This document shows, piece after piece, positions 24,977-36,856 of a stretch of 64,000 bases of DNA; positions within the stretch are counted from its first letter, which is position 1, and each line of letters starts with the position of its first letter. The notes beneath the pieces are model-generated. The model was given only the letters and a program-made list of their open reading frames with translations, did no database searches and was not told where the DNA came from. A program made the translations under genes and the position numbers. Source of the stretch: Artocarpus heterophyllus (taxonomy: Eukaryota; Streptophyta; Magnoliopsida; Rosales; Moraceae); contig CM046347.1 of NCBI GenBank assembly GCA_025403435.1, positions 28,174,183 to 28,238,182 on the forward strand. Reading direction: 5' to 3'.

Positions 24977-25801
24977 GTGACCTTGCCTGATGAAACCTTT
25001 GTCAAGTAGCTCTTTTAATTGCGTGTAAAGCTCCTTTAACTCTACCGGGGCCATTCTATAAGGCACTTTTGAGATCAGATCGGTGCCAGGAGCGAGCTCA
25101 ATCTCGAATTCAACTTCTCTTTCTAGCGGTAGACTTGTTAGATCATCAGGAAACACATCTGCATATTCATACACTATAGGTACATCATCAATTCTTATCT
25201 TTTCTTCTTGGCTTTTGTCTACAATGTTCGCCAGATAGCCCATGTAGCCACTTGCTAATAACTTCCCTGCTTTCATTGCAGATAAGAACATGTGGGGTTT
25301 CTTTCTGGTCTCACCAACATAAATGAACTTCTGATCACCTTCTGGATGGAAGATCACCTTTTGTTTTTGGCATTCAATAGAAGCATTGTACTTACTCAGG
25401 AAATCCATCCCACGAATCATATCGTAGTCATGTATGTCGATCACAATGAGGTCGACAAATAGCTCCCTATCAGAAATCCATAGGGGTACTGTACGCAAAT
25501 AGTGCGTAGATAATATCACTTCCCCGGAGGGTAGTGTCGTAGTGAATCCCTGTCTCATAGGCTCTAAACAAACCTCTAACTTCTTAGCATATGATATAGA
25601 TACAAAAGAATGCGTGGCAGCCATTTCAAAAAGGACATAAGCATCATTAGATAAACTTGTTATCTGACCTGTGACCACATTGGAGGCTTCAGCAGCCACT
25701 TGTTCTTTCGTCATGGCATAGATTCGGGCATTCGTCGGTGGGGCTTCAATTCTCCCTTGACTAATAAGTGGCCCTTCAAGGGAGGCTTGCATCTGTTGAA
25801 G
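24977..25801 (-). pseudogene. Gypsy aspartic protease and linker, active site lost
   Basis: A retropepsin-type domain recognisable from VLFEMAATHSFVS (25605-25635), where the family has Asp-Ser-Gly in place of Glu-Met-Ala; the catalytic Asp is therefore missing. Downstream LIVIDIHDYDMIRGMDFL is the usual second conserved block. The C-terminal part (VFPDDLTSLP..GFIRQGH) leads into RT. It is in frame with the zinc knuckle of gag, separated by a TAG at 25804-25802, so gag and pol were one frame. Confidence 0.88.
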
Positions 25802-26922
25802 CTAGGCTTGAGGAGGAGCTCTCTGCAGGGCATTGGCATTCATCAGTTTGGGGCAGTTCTTAACAAAGTGGTCTTCATGGCCACAGATGAAACATTGATT
25901 TGTTCCCAAATGACATTCCCCTAGATGCTTCTTTCCACATTTGGCACATGGTTGAATCGCCTGTTATTGTTATTGTGCTGACCATCATTGTGCCTCTTGT
26001 TGTCTTGGCCCTGCTGGTTTTGAGGATTGCCCTTCCTCTTGTTATTTCTCCAGTTCTGGTTGCTGTTGTTGCTGCTACTGTTGTTGTTGTTGTTGTTCCT
26101 ATGTGGAGGGCGGTTCTAGTTGTTTGCATTATTTGCTTGTTGGCCAGACTGAGGCTAGTTCCTTCTTAACTTTGATAGATAGAACTTCACATGCTGGGCT
26201 CTCATCACAACCTGTTCTTGACTCCTGGGTGGACTTGCGCCATCCACAATAGCAGCAATTTCTGGCCTAAGAACCTTGATCAGTCTTCTGACCCTTTCAC
26301 TTTCATCCATAACCATTCCTGGGCATAAACGGGCTAGTTGATCAAACTTTGTCACCACATCAGTGACTGACATATCCCCCTGGTGTAAGCTCTTGAACTC
26401 CTCATACTGTTTCCTCATGATATTCATATGGAAGAACTTTGTGTTGAACTCATGAACGAAGTCAGCCCATGTCATTTCATCAACATTCCTGCTCATTTCA
26501 ATGCAATCCCACCAAATTCTGGCCTCCATTGTGAGACAGTACGATGCACAGAGAACCTTCTCGTTGTCTGTGAAATCCATGAGTCTTAGGGTGGCTTTGA
26601 TCGTCTTCAACCATCCCTGTGCGACAAACGGGTCCTTTGAACCCTCAAAGTCTGCTGGCTTAACTTTCTTCCATCTGACCAGAAGAGGTTCTTGATAGGC
26701 TGCTCTTGGTTCAGCAGCAAGAGCTAGGACTTTGTTGACTGGTGGTTGCAGAGGAGGAGGAGGCTCATCATTGCCTCTTCAATCGTCATTCTGGCCGTTG
26801 GCCCTTAACGCAGTAATTTCCCTTCTTTGATCCTCCAACTGCCTTTGCAGTTCAGCAATCATTGTCATGAGTCTTTCGTTGGTCTGGGTGCGACTCCGCA
26901 TTCTTCTTTGACCGTCCATCAT
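25802..26922 (-). pseudogene. Gypsy gag with two zinc knuckles, broken
   Basis: Start chosen at 26922 (ATG ATG GAC..), which opens a coiled, Gln/Arg-rich N-terminus (ERLMTMIAELQRQLEDQRR). A TGA lies at 26781-26779. The capsid-like core (WWDCIEMSRNVDEMTWADFVHEF..) spans 26155-26610. An Asn-rich stretch encoded by AAC repeats (about 25970-26110) follows, with a frameshift inside it. Then come CAKCGKKHLGEC and CFICGHEDHFVKNC (25880-25945), two CCHC zinc knuckles that bind RNA. A TAG at 25804-25802 ends the piece. Confidence 0.88.
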
Positions 26923-27135
26923 TAATTCTCCTAAAAGAATTAGAACTTAGAAATAATCTTCTAATTATGAGACAGGTTTTCAGTACAAGATCATTAATTG
27001 TTAAACATTTAGACCTTAATCTTATCATCATACTTGCATCAAAACATCTAACTTTATAACATACTTACTTGAAGGACTTGGATTGATGTGTGGTGATATG
27101 AATTGTAATAAGAAATTCACTCTGATACCAAAACC
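26923..27135 (-). mobile_element. Gypsy leader with primer-binding site
   Basis: A 213-bp leader. The primer-binding site at 27119-27130 reads TGGTATCAGAGT on the minus strand (initiator Met tRNA type), five bases from the 5' LTR. I see nothing else in it. Confidence 0.88.
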
Positions 27136-30055
27136 TGTAACACCCCCTTACAGACGTCACAGATGTCCTTACATTCATACATTCATACTTGTTTAAACTT
27201 TAAACATAAACATAATTACAAAACTTATACGATCCTTTAAATTGTAAATATAATTAAACATATATAACCAGGATCGATTCATTCATTTTTTCTTTTTTTA
27301 CAGCATAACATTGCTTAACTTATTCTATGTCATAATTAATTCAATTATACATTAAATTAATCATAAACTTATTTTAATAAAATAGATATTCCAAGTTGTA
27401 AAATCATAACTTATAAAAACATCACATCATAACTCATTTAATCATCACATCATTTAAAAATTACTTGCTCCCACAGTTTGGCAGGCAGAACTTTGGACTT
27501 CGGCAGGCCGGAGTTCCTCAACCGGCAGGCCGGCAGAGGCTTTGCAAAACTGGCTTAAAAACTTACCGACGATCGACAGGCCGAAAACATGATCGGTAGG
27601 CCGAACCTTCAAACATTGGTAGGTTGACCGAGCCAAAAGTTTTTCAGAAAACTTAATTTTAAAACAAATCCAACTTTTCATAAAAATGCGAAAGATCAAA
27701 ATTCTTAAAATTATCAAATAAAATATAAAAACATAGTTCTTGTATTCTTAAAACTTAACATAAAAATATGTTCAAAATATAAAACTAGATTTAAAACATA
27801 AAAACATTCTTCTTGGCGTTCTTCCGGTTACAATTCATCGTGCTTAATGCTCACATGTCTTCCCATGTCCCTCGCCTATTCCATGATTTTCTTGCCGTTA
27901 TCTGCAACATGACATAAAACTTGATTAAGCTAATGCTTAGTAAGTACACATAATTCTAACATTTAAAAACATTTCATATACATCATCATCATATCATAAA
28001 AGTGCCTTAAGCACAATTTCATAGAAACATATCTTTCATTACATTGACCATATTAAAACTTATTCCATTTTATCTTAAGGGCCCAAGTGTTGCACCATAA
28101 TCATCATTATTGGCACGCCGTCTGAGAGGAGAAGGGTAGCTAATCCCAAACCAAACATGACATCATAACATATCATTTCATAACATTGGTGTGCAACACT
28201 TATTAGGTGATACATATATACATAATTTTCATGCTTTGAAACATGTCATCATCATACATGCATAGCTTTAAATCATGAAAATCTTTCATAAGAAATCCTT
28301 TAAGGAAAATAACCATAAAATCATCATGAATATCATTGTGAACATATCATCATAACCTTGTAAAACGTGTCATGTTGCAGGTGAGAATGTACTTACATTA
28401 ACAGCTAGCTTACTTAACCTTAATACGATTTGGTGACGATGCCGTGGTCTCGAAGTGCTCGTTCCTTTCCGTGTTCATGCCATTTACCCATTAAAAAATA
28501 CAATAAAATTAATACTTATTATAAAACATCCATTCATATACCATCACATATACATTCATCTCATATTACAAACATAATTCATAACCATAATTGTCAAAAC
28601 ATAAAATTATCATCACTTAAACATGTTATCATGATTTTTTTCTTAAATCATAAAAATTACATTGAGCATGTAAAAACAAACCATACATTTTAAAAATTCA
28701 TACAAACATCTTATTATCATGGATTTCAATATCATAAAATTATTTCCTCATTAATAAAATCATTTAAACATATAAAAAATTTCATTAAACAAAAATTCAA
28801 AAATAACATTGTTAAAAACAGTTTTCTTGACCTAATCTCATAAAAATTTCATAACATATGATATACTCATCAAAACATTACCAAACCTTGCAGTCCATAA
28901 CATAACATATACATGAACATTCTTGTCAACTTTCATGAAAAACAAAACACATTTACCCCTTGAAATAAAAATTACATTTTTCATGCATCATATCCGAACA
29001 GCAATATTTTACTATGAAGGGTAGAGGATAGAAAATTCATATTTTATCTTAGAAACATCAAAATGACTTGAGACTTGGAGGAACATCACATAATACATAC
29101 ATGCATCACATATTAAAAATTCAAGACAAAATACAATACCTAGAGAAAGATATTGCAGACGAATTGAGGAGGAGAAATACTTTTTAGAAATACCTGAAAA
29201 ACTCAGTCCTTACCTTAAAAATTTCTTCTCAAAATCCTTGAATTCAACCAACAAAATATAACTTTTTCTTTCAATATTAGTAGAGAATTTTTGAGAGAAG
29301 GAAGGATGAAATTCGTGGAGAAAAGAAGAAGAAGAGATGAAGAAGAAAATGTCTCAGAAATTGAGAGAGAGAAGACGTGAGAGGATGAGAGAAAAATGGA
29401 AAAAGAACATTAAAAATTTTTAACGTAATGAGCATAACCGATGAAAATTCAATACCCTCCATTAAGTCAGAATTTTTTGACTAATTGATGGCTAATTGGC
29501 ATGGTGGAAGGAGTATTAAGAGGGAAAGTCAAACAAATCATTCATCGCTTACCATGTTTTACCCTTTCAAAATAGGAAACCATTTAAAATAATACAAATC
29601 AATGCAAAGTCAAACCTTTTTATTTCCTTAACTAATAAAATATTCCATTATTGTGCCAATTAATCACAATAAATCACCCATTTAACGCAATCATCTCAGC
29701 CATAAATTTGGAGAGATTTCTGCTGACTGCTCGTCAACTGTGTTCGGCCTACCGATTCCACCAAGTTCGGCCTACCGATCTTTGGCAGACTTTTCGGCCA
29801 GCCGAACTGTCTTTAAATGCCATACATTAAAACATTCAATTCATCATTGCATCATAATTAAACATACATTAAAATAATCATGAACACTTGAGCACAACGA
29901 TTCCATGCGGTCGTCACCTATCATAAAACTTAACATAAAAGTTAGTAACAATAAAATCATATATCACAACATATAACATAAATTATTAATAAAATTTCCT
30001 TAACATCGTTACTAACTTAACGTGATCTGTTACATAAAAATAGGTGGGTGTTACA
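27136..30055 (-). repeat. Gypsy 5' LTR
   Basis: 2,920 bp, with perfect ends TGTAACACCC and GGGTGTTACA. By eye it is very similar to the 3' LTR, mostly differing by single transitions and a few short gaps, so the insertion is younger than the copia gag around it. Motif arrays lie at 27475-27620 and 29735-29815; the second has lost repeats relative to 21870-21995. The right target duplication TTACA follows. Confidence 0.93.
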
Positions 30056-30443
30056 TTACAGATGTCCCTGGTCTTTGCTTATAGTTCAGTAGTTTTTGTA
30101 TCGCCCCTTGCTGCTTTATTATGTCCTGGAATCCAAATATATCCTCAAAATTATCTAAGATCTGCTTTGCAGTCTTATAATCCTGATATTGAGCCAATAG
30201 CACGTTATTCATGCTAGCCATAACATAGCAGCGGGCCTGATCGTTAGCTTCTTTCCAGCGATCATACGCTTGGAATTGCTCATTAGTTGAGTCTCCCGTA
30301 GGCTCAGGAGGACAAGGCGTTGTCAGTACAAATTTCAAATTCTTAAAGGACAGGATGATATCCAAGTTCTATTTCCAATCATTATAATTCTCTCCAGTTA
30401 ATAGGTTTTTGTCAAGTATCGATGATAAAGCATTTTTAGACAA
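30056..30443 (-). pseudogene. Copia gag N-terminal part, tandem unit 2 (resumed)
   Basis: Continuation of the gag interrupted by the gypsy element at TTACA. It reads LDIILSFKNLKFVLTTPCPPEPTG downward from about 30374. The start codon is TTG at 30443-30441, the same change as in unit 1. A TAG interrupts the N-terminal WK-stop-N stretch near 30370. Confidence 0.88.
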
Positions 30444-30714
30444 TTTTAATCTACAATAAAGTATCATATACCAAACATAAGCAAACATATCATAATAGTT
30501 TTGTAAGATAACACAATCATGTAAAAAATACAAATGTGTTTATGTGCCAAAACCTTGAAAATATCACAACCTCACAATGATAATTCCCAACTCAAAATTC
30601 AACAAGCTCCTAGGGGAGTCATGCCAAATTCAATTTGGAACACGGATCCCTTCCTAATTAATATATGCCATCCACGACCCATATGATCCAGCATATATTA
30701 ATAATCATTTCTTT
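30444..30714 (-). mobile_element. Leader piece ending unit 2
   Basis: The same leader segment as 15755-16025, ending at the same point (AATCATTTCTTT) where an LTR begins. This repeats the unit boundary exactly. Confidence 0.82.
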
Positions 30715-33514
30715 TGTTGGAAAAAAAATGTAAGGTGCGCAGCGGGAATTTTTTAAAAAAATTTAACATCAGAGTATTTTTTCGACACACAAGTTTGACA
30801 TGCTATATGACTAAATTAAACAGATCTTACTAACCTTTGTGTGCCAAAGAACCTCCGTGACCTATGAAGAGAAGTAACATTCTAGAAGAGCCTCAACCAA
30901 CTGGTCTTCTTTGCTATTGTCTATCCACGATCGGAGTGAGTGTGGGCTCACACGTACAGCTCTTCCACCGGTGACTCCCTTCCAACCAATCGAGAGAACC
31001 CAAAGCTAGTGTTCGTGATTTGTGAACAAAAGCTCTCAGGGAGTTTTCAGATGCTCACCAGAAAAGTATCACTCTTAATCTCTCAATTGATCTGAGACTT
31101 ATTCTCTTTATATAGCGATTGGTCCTGGGGTCAGTCCTTATCAGATTAGGTCTCAAAAGCTCAAAACATAATCAAGTTTGGATCAATATCTGATAAGATC
31201 TGCGTGAAAACACATAATCTTATCTCTCGTTGATCGACAGGCCAAACAGGCCCCATCAGCAGGCCGAACACGTAGATCGGCAGGCCAAACTGCCGCGTAA
31301 ATATCTCCGCAAATCTTTTATTTTCCACCCAAGATTCTATAGGATAAAGTCTCAGTTTTGATTCAAATAATACAATAGGGAAGTTACCTAATCAAAACAA
31401 ACTTTATCAAGATAATCTGTAAGAAAATAAATCAATTCACAAAAATTCTACAAGTTTATCTTGATTTAATTTATCCAATTAAATCAACCGATAAATAGAC
31501 AAGAATTATCTTATCCCAATAATTCAATAAGTTTATCTTAAATTAATTTTATTACAAAATTAATTCAACCAATAAACAAACATGAATTATTTGATTCTTT
31601 CAAATTTTAAACCAATCCGACATAAGTCACCAATTATTGAAAAAGCACACCGTATCGTTATAGGATTTTGTGAGCTAGCAAAGGGGACCAAAATGGACCT
31701 ATAAAGTTCAAGCTCTCGATAATTATGAAACCCAATATCCCAGATATACATTGCACAATTATCAACTCCAACGCTACTCCACTAAAAGCTTGGAGCTACA
31801 CTCTCGAACTTTATAGAACTTTATAGAATTACGACATATCAAAGTGTATCGTATCCCCATATGATAATCCATAATCAGCTTAAGGACAAGTTTTGTCTTA
31901 CCTTCCCGATTATTTTTACCTTACGTTTCATTATCTCACCATTAGAAAACTTACCATCCAAAGATAGTATACCATTCGGTTACACCTATGTGTCCAAATG
32001 GTTGAGCTAGGGCTATACAAAAACCGCCTCGCACCTGCCAACTGCCCGCGCCCGCGTCCGCCCATCTCAAAAAAAATGATTTTACGTTAGCAACCCACTG
32101 GTGGACAGGTTGAACCCGCTTACCAATATATTCGGTGGGCGGGTTTGGTTTTAAGTTTTTGAGGGCGGGTTCAACCCGCACCTGCCCTCCTATATATTTA
32201 AACAAAAAAACTTATCATTTATTTGATTTTGTTCTTATTTTAGAGATGATTGAACAATCCAACACTCCAAGCACGGGCTCGACTGCCTCTTGACATATTG
32301 GAAACTGATAATTCTCCTATTATTTTGTGAAGTGATCAAAATTCAAATCAAGTAAGTTAGTAGAGAAAGCCCTAAAAGAAAAAGAACATCTCTTTGTTCA
32401 TCATTTCATTTGTAGCGTTCTATTATTTTCAAACCCAGTGAATAGGCTTTAATCTTTATGGACTCTTGACTTTGTTCATCACATCATCTGAACTTGATGT
32501 TTCTTGTTGCAATGAATGATTATGTTTCTTAATTTGTACTTTTGAATATGGTCACTGTCTTTAAGCATCAAACTTGTTGGGAATGCTTTATGTATTATCA
32601 TCTTATATTTTCTACAAATTTTCTTCACTTTCTAAAAAAAAGGTTCAAAAAATTACATTGGGCAATAGCATAGGTCTAAACTGCCTCAACCCACCCACAC
32701 CCGCCCACAACCACCCAAAACCACCCACCATGTGGTGGGCGGTTTGTGGGATCGTTAATCGCCAACCCGCCATCCAAAAAACCGCACCACCGCCCGCCGT
32801 TCACCCCTAGGTTGAGTGCTCCAGTTTTTCAATTATAGGATAATGCATATAAGAGGATATTATTACTCCTAAGGAGGAGCTATGGATTCCATATCTATGA
32901 ATAACAAGTCTACGGCATCAAGAGTCATGCCTCCAACGTACCGGCATGCATACCACTATTGAGATGTGGGAGTCACCCTTTAGTACATCAAAAGACATAA
33001 GTCGAGACAACAGGCCCACTATCCATCTCAGGATTAAGATACAATACAAATGATTGTCTAAAGTAAATCGATTTTTCAAGACAGAATTATTAATCCAAAT
33101 CAATTCACATTGTGTCCCAATCCAACACATCGTCACCTATGACAACGTGCCAATGTTTCTGTTCACGTAGTCCAACTCTAATGGTCAAGACAAACCATCT
33201 CCCAAGAGGGATATAGACAACATAACAATCTTTGCATGAATAAAACACCCAACTTTATTCCCTCAATTGCAGATCATATGTTTTAGACCATCACCTTAAG
33301 AATCGTGTCTTCCACATAATCAATCCATCATATGCCCAATTCTTAAAGGTTTAGACCGACAGTCTCAGTCTATTGTTTGCTTAGCATACATTCAACAAAT
33401 ATGAACGTAAAGAGGACAAGATTTGGTATATATAAATGAATAAATTCTTTATTGATAAAAAATGTCTCCAAAAACGTATTACATTTTTACTCCTTAGGGC
33501 ATACTTGACTAACA
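30715..33514 (-). repeat. Copia LTR of tandem unit 3, carrying a hAT element
   Basis: TGTTGG..GACTAACA. Without the 802-bp hAT element and its 8-bp duplication it is about 1,990 bp. It has the same variant start and the same left (leader) and right (integrase) junctions as the LTR at 16026. The motif cluster lies at 31235-31300. Confidence 0.88.
32008..32809 (+). mobile_element. Non-autonomous hAT-like DNA transposon, 802 bp
   Basis: It is flanked by GGTTGAGC (32000-32007) and GGTTGAGT (32810-32817), an 8-bp duplication with one mismatch. The ends are TAGGGCTATACA.. and ..TTCACCCCTA, matching the TAGGGGTG-type termini of plant hAT elements. Both subterminal regions are GC-rich with repeated CCGCCC/GGGCGG words (32025-32195 and 32690-32800), unlike the AT-rich host. 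At 32225-32290 a splice-acceptor-like tract (TTGTTCTTATTTTAG) precedes an ATG with 15 codons (MIEQSNTPSTGSTAS), possibly a remnant of a transposase first coding exon; this is speculative. Confidence 0.8.
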
Positions 33515-34287
33515 AAAACTGCCTGAACTTGTCAAAAGTTTCGCTTTTGTAATGCATCAGGTACACATACCCTTATCTTGAGTAATCGTCAATAAAAGTG
33601 ACGAAGTACTCATACCCTCCTCGTGCTCGGATGTTCATCGGTCCGCAAACATCACTATGCACAAGTTCTAGAACCCCTTCGGCTCTATTGCCCTTAGACC
33701 CGAATGGCCTTTTGGTCATTTTACCCTCCAGACAAGATTCACATTGAGGTATAGATTCCACCTTTAAGTGACTTAAAGGTCCATCCCTTACCAACCTTTG
33801 AATCCTTTTCAAGTTAATATGACCAAGGCGCAGATACCAAAGATAAGTTTTGTTTGAGTGAGAAGTTTTAAGTCTTTTAGAGTTATTATCATTTATCTCA
33901 GCATTAAGCAATAAGTCCATCTTAGGTTTGATAAAATATAGATTATTTTGCATCCATCCAGAATAGATAAAAGATTTATTTTTGCGAATCACCACTTTAT
34001 CATTAAAAGAAACCAAATAGGAGTCTTTAAATAAACAAGATACATAAATTAAGTTCCTTTTGAATTTAGGAACATAAAAATAATCTTGCAAAAATAAATT
34101 CCTATAATTATTAAAATAAAGATGGATGTCTCCCATGCTTCCGCTAAGACCAAGGATCCATCGCCCATCCGAAGCGTGAAGTCCTCATGAGGTAGACTTC
34201 TCATTTCTTTGAACCCTTGTAGAGAAACACAAACATGATTAGTTGCACCAAAATCTATGCCCCAAATGTCATTGGATTCCTCAACCA
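33515..34287 (-). pseudogene. Copia integrase start and protease, tandem unit 3 (truncated)
   Basis: It starts at the same integrase position as units 1 and 2 and carries LWYLRLGHINLKRIQ, CESCLEGKMTKRPF and GIDFGATNHVC (protease Ser changed to Phe). It shares the 1-bp frameshift at 34132-34138, and the GID variant with unit 2. It ends abruptly at CTCAACCA (34287), where an LTR piece in reverse orientation begins. Confidence 0.86.
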
Positions 34288-35326
34288 ATAATCATGAGCT
34301 TGAACTTCATAGGTCCATTTTGGTCCCCTTTGCTAGCTCACAAAATCCTGTAACGACACGGCATGCTTTTCCAATAATTGGTGACTTATGTCAGATTTAT
34401 CAGATTGGTTTAAAATTTGTAAGAATCAAATAATTCATGTCTGTTTATCGATTGAATTAATTTTGTAAGAAATTAGTTCAAGATAAACTTGTTGAATTAT
34501 TGCGATCAGATAATTCTTGTCTGTTTATCGGTTGATTTAATTTTGGATAAATTAGATCAAGATAAACTTGTAGAATTATTGTGAATTGATTTATTTTCTT
34601 AGAGATTATCTTGATAAAGTTTGTTTTGATCAGATATCTTCTCTATTGGGTTATTTGAATCAAAACTGAAACTTTATCCTTCAGAATCTAGGGTGGAAAA
34701 TAAAAGATTTGTGAAGATTTTTTCTCGGGAGTTCGGCCTGTCGAATGACGTGGTCGGCCTGCCGAACTGGCCTATTCGGCCTGCCGATTAGAATGTTCAG
34801 CTTGTCGATCAGCGGGAGATAAGATTACATGTTTTCACACGGATCTTATCAGATATTGATCCGAACTTAATTCTGTTTTGAGTTTTTGAGACCTAATCTG
34901 ATACGGACTGACCCCAGGACCAATAGCTATATAAAGGGAGTGAGTCTCAAGATTTACTCAGATCAATTTGAGAGATTAAGAGTGATACTCTTCTAGTGAG
35001 CATCTGAAAACTCCCTGAGAGCTTTTGTTCACAAATCATGAGCACTAACTTTGGGTTCTCCCTATTGGTTGGAAGGAGAGTCACCAGTGGGAGAGCTGTA
35101 TGTGTGAGCCCACACTCACTCCGGTTGTGGATAGAGAATAGCAAAGAAGACCAATTGGTTGAGGCTCTTCTGAAACGTTACTTCTCTACATAGGCTGCGG
35201 AGGTTCTTCAGCACACTGAGGTTAGTAAGATCTGTCTAATTTATGCATATAACATGTCAAACTTGTGTTTTGGAAATTACTCTAATGAAAAATTTTAAAA
35301 TTCAGCTGCGCACTTTGTTTCCAACA
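34288..35326 (+). repeat. Copia LTR fragment in opposite orientation
   Basis: This is the reverse complement of the first half of the other LTRs. It runs from ATAATCATGAGCTTGAAC to the true LTR edge TTTCCAACA at 35326. The TATA box is on the plus strand near 34928 (CTATATAAAGGGAGT), and the motif array at 34730-34805 is in GGCCTGCC polarity on the plus strand. It is the only LTR here pointing this way. Both flanks are copia coding sequence in minus orientation. Confidence 0.88.
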
Positions 35327-36856
35327 ATTATCAATAAAAGTGATGAAATACTCATACCCTCCTCGTGCCCGGATGTTCATAGGTCCGTAAACATCGCTAT
35401 GCACAAGTTATAGAACCTCTTCGGCCCTATTGCCTTTCGACCCAAATGGTCTTTTGGTCATGTTATCCTCCAAACAAGATTCACATTGTAGTATAGAATC
35501 CACCTTTAAGTGACTTAAAGGTCTATCCCTTACCCACCTTTGAATCCTACTTAGGTTAATATGACCAAGGCGCAAATGCCAAAGATAAATCTTATTAGAG
35601 TAAGAAGTTTTAAGTCTTTTAGAGTTATTATTATTCATCTTAGCATGAAGCAATAAGTCTATCTTAGGTTTGATAAAATATAGATTATTTTGGATCCATC
35701 CAAAATAGATGAAAGATTTGTTTTTACAAATCACCACTTTATTATTAAAATAAACCAGATATGAGTCTTTAAATAAACTATCTATAGAAATTAAATTTCT
35801 TTTAAATTTAGGAACATAAAAACAATCTCACAAAATTAAATTTCTATAATTATCAAAATAAAGATGGACGTCTCTTACTGCTTTTGCTAAGACTAATGAT
35901 CCGTCGCTCATCTGAAGCGTGAAGTCTTCATGAAGCAGACTTCTTGTTTCTTTGAACCCCTATAGCGAAACACAAACATGATTAGTTGCACTGGAATCTA
36001 TGACCCAAATGTCACTAGATTCCTCAACCAAACAAGTTTCTAAATAAAGAAGATCACACTTACCTCCTTTGGAAAGGAAGTCCTTGCAATGCTTCTTTAT
36101 GTGCCTGACGTTCGAGTTCTTCTTCTTCTTCTTCTTGCTCTTGTTGTTAGCAGGAACATAAGACTTTCCATTTTTGGCCCGTTGTTTCCTTCCATTCCTT
36201 AAGTTGGGATTGGAACCAGAAGCAACCGCAAAATTGGCCTCTCCACTAACAGGAGACTCCCTGATCAGTAGTTTGAACTCCTATAATTGTTTTAGCAACT
36301 CTGTTAAGGTCATATCCCACCTATTGCTCAAATTAAATGTAGCTCTAAATGGAATAAATTCCTTTGGAAAAGTTTCACAGACCATAGTCATATGAGTTTC
36401 AATATCGATGTCGGCTTTATTGGTTTATGCCTTAGCGAGGTAACCCATGACCAACATCATGTGCTCCTATACAGATGTCCCCAGTCTCTGCTTATAGTTT
36501 AGGAGTTTTTGAAGTGCCCCTTGCCATTTTCTTAGGGCCTGGCCTCCAAACATGTCTTCTAGATTATCCATGATCTGCTTAACAGTGTCATAATCCTCAT
36601 TTTGAGCCTACAGCATGTTATTCATGCTAGCCATAACATAGCAGCAGGCCTGATCATTTGCATCTTTCCAACAATCATATGCTTGGAATTGATCGTTGGT
36701 GGACTCTCTCGTAGGCTCGAGAGGATAAGGGGTTGTCAGCACAAATTTTAGTTTCTCAAAGAAGAGGACGATATCTAGGTTTTGTTTCCAATCATTATAA
36801 TTCTCTCCAGTTAATTGATTTTTGTCAAATATCGAAGATAAAGCGTTTTTAGACAT
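35327..36856 (-). pseudogene. Copia gag, protease and integrase start of a separate element
   Basis: Gag starts with ATG at 36856 (MSKNALSSIFDKNQL..), then comes a protease with DSS in place of DSG (near 36000) and the GAG-pre-integrase region (LWHLRLGHINLSRIQ, 35560-35600). It lacks both the 1-bp frameshift and the TTG start of the tandem units, so it is not a fourth unit. The left end is cut at the integrase start by the inverted LTR. Stops are frequent, and the zinc knuckle region near 36100 has a deletion. Confidence 0.85.

Larger units (their letters stand above)
19266..30055 (-). mobile_element. Complete Ty3/gypsy chromovirus (Tekay/Del-like), 10.8 kb
   Basis: Both LTRs, the primer site, the polypurine tract and all coding domains are present, in the order gag-protease-RT-RNase H-integrase-chromodomain on the minus strand. 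The target duplication is TTACA (19261-19265 and 30056-30060), inside copia gag. The domain order and the chromodomain after integrase identify a chromovirus; the LTR length and the style of gag and integrase ends suggest Tekay/Del, which is an inference. Protease and RT active sites are lost and many stops are present, so it is dead. Confidence 0.95.

Noticed and set aside
25900..26169. Val/Ile-rich plus-strand frame opposite the gypsy gag
   Set aside because: It is the complement of the Asn-rich AAC repeat region; the zinc knuckles are on the minus strand.
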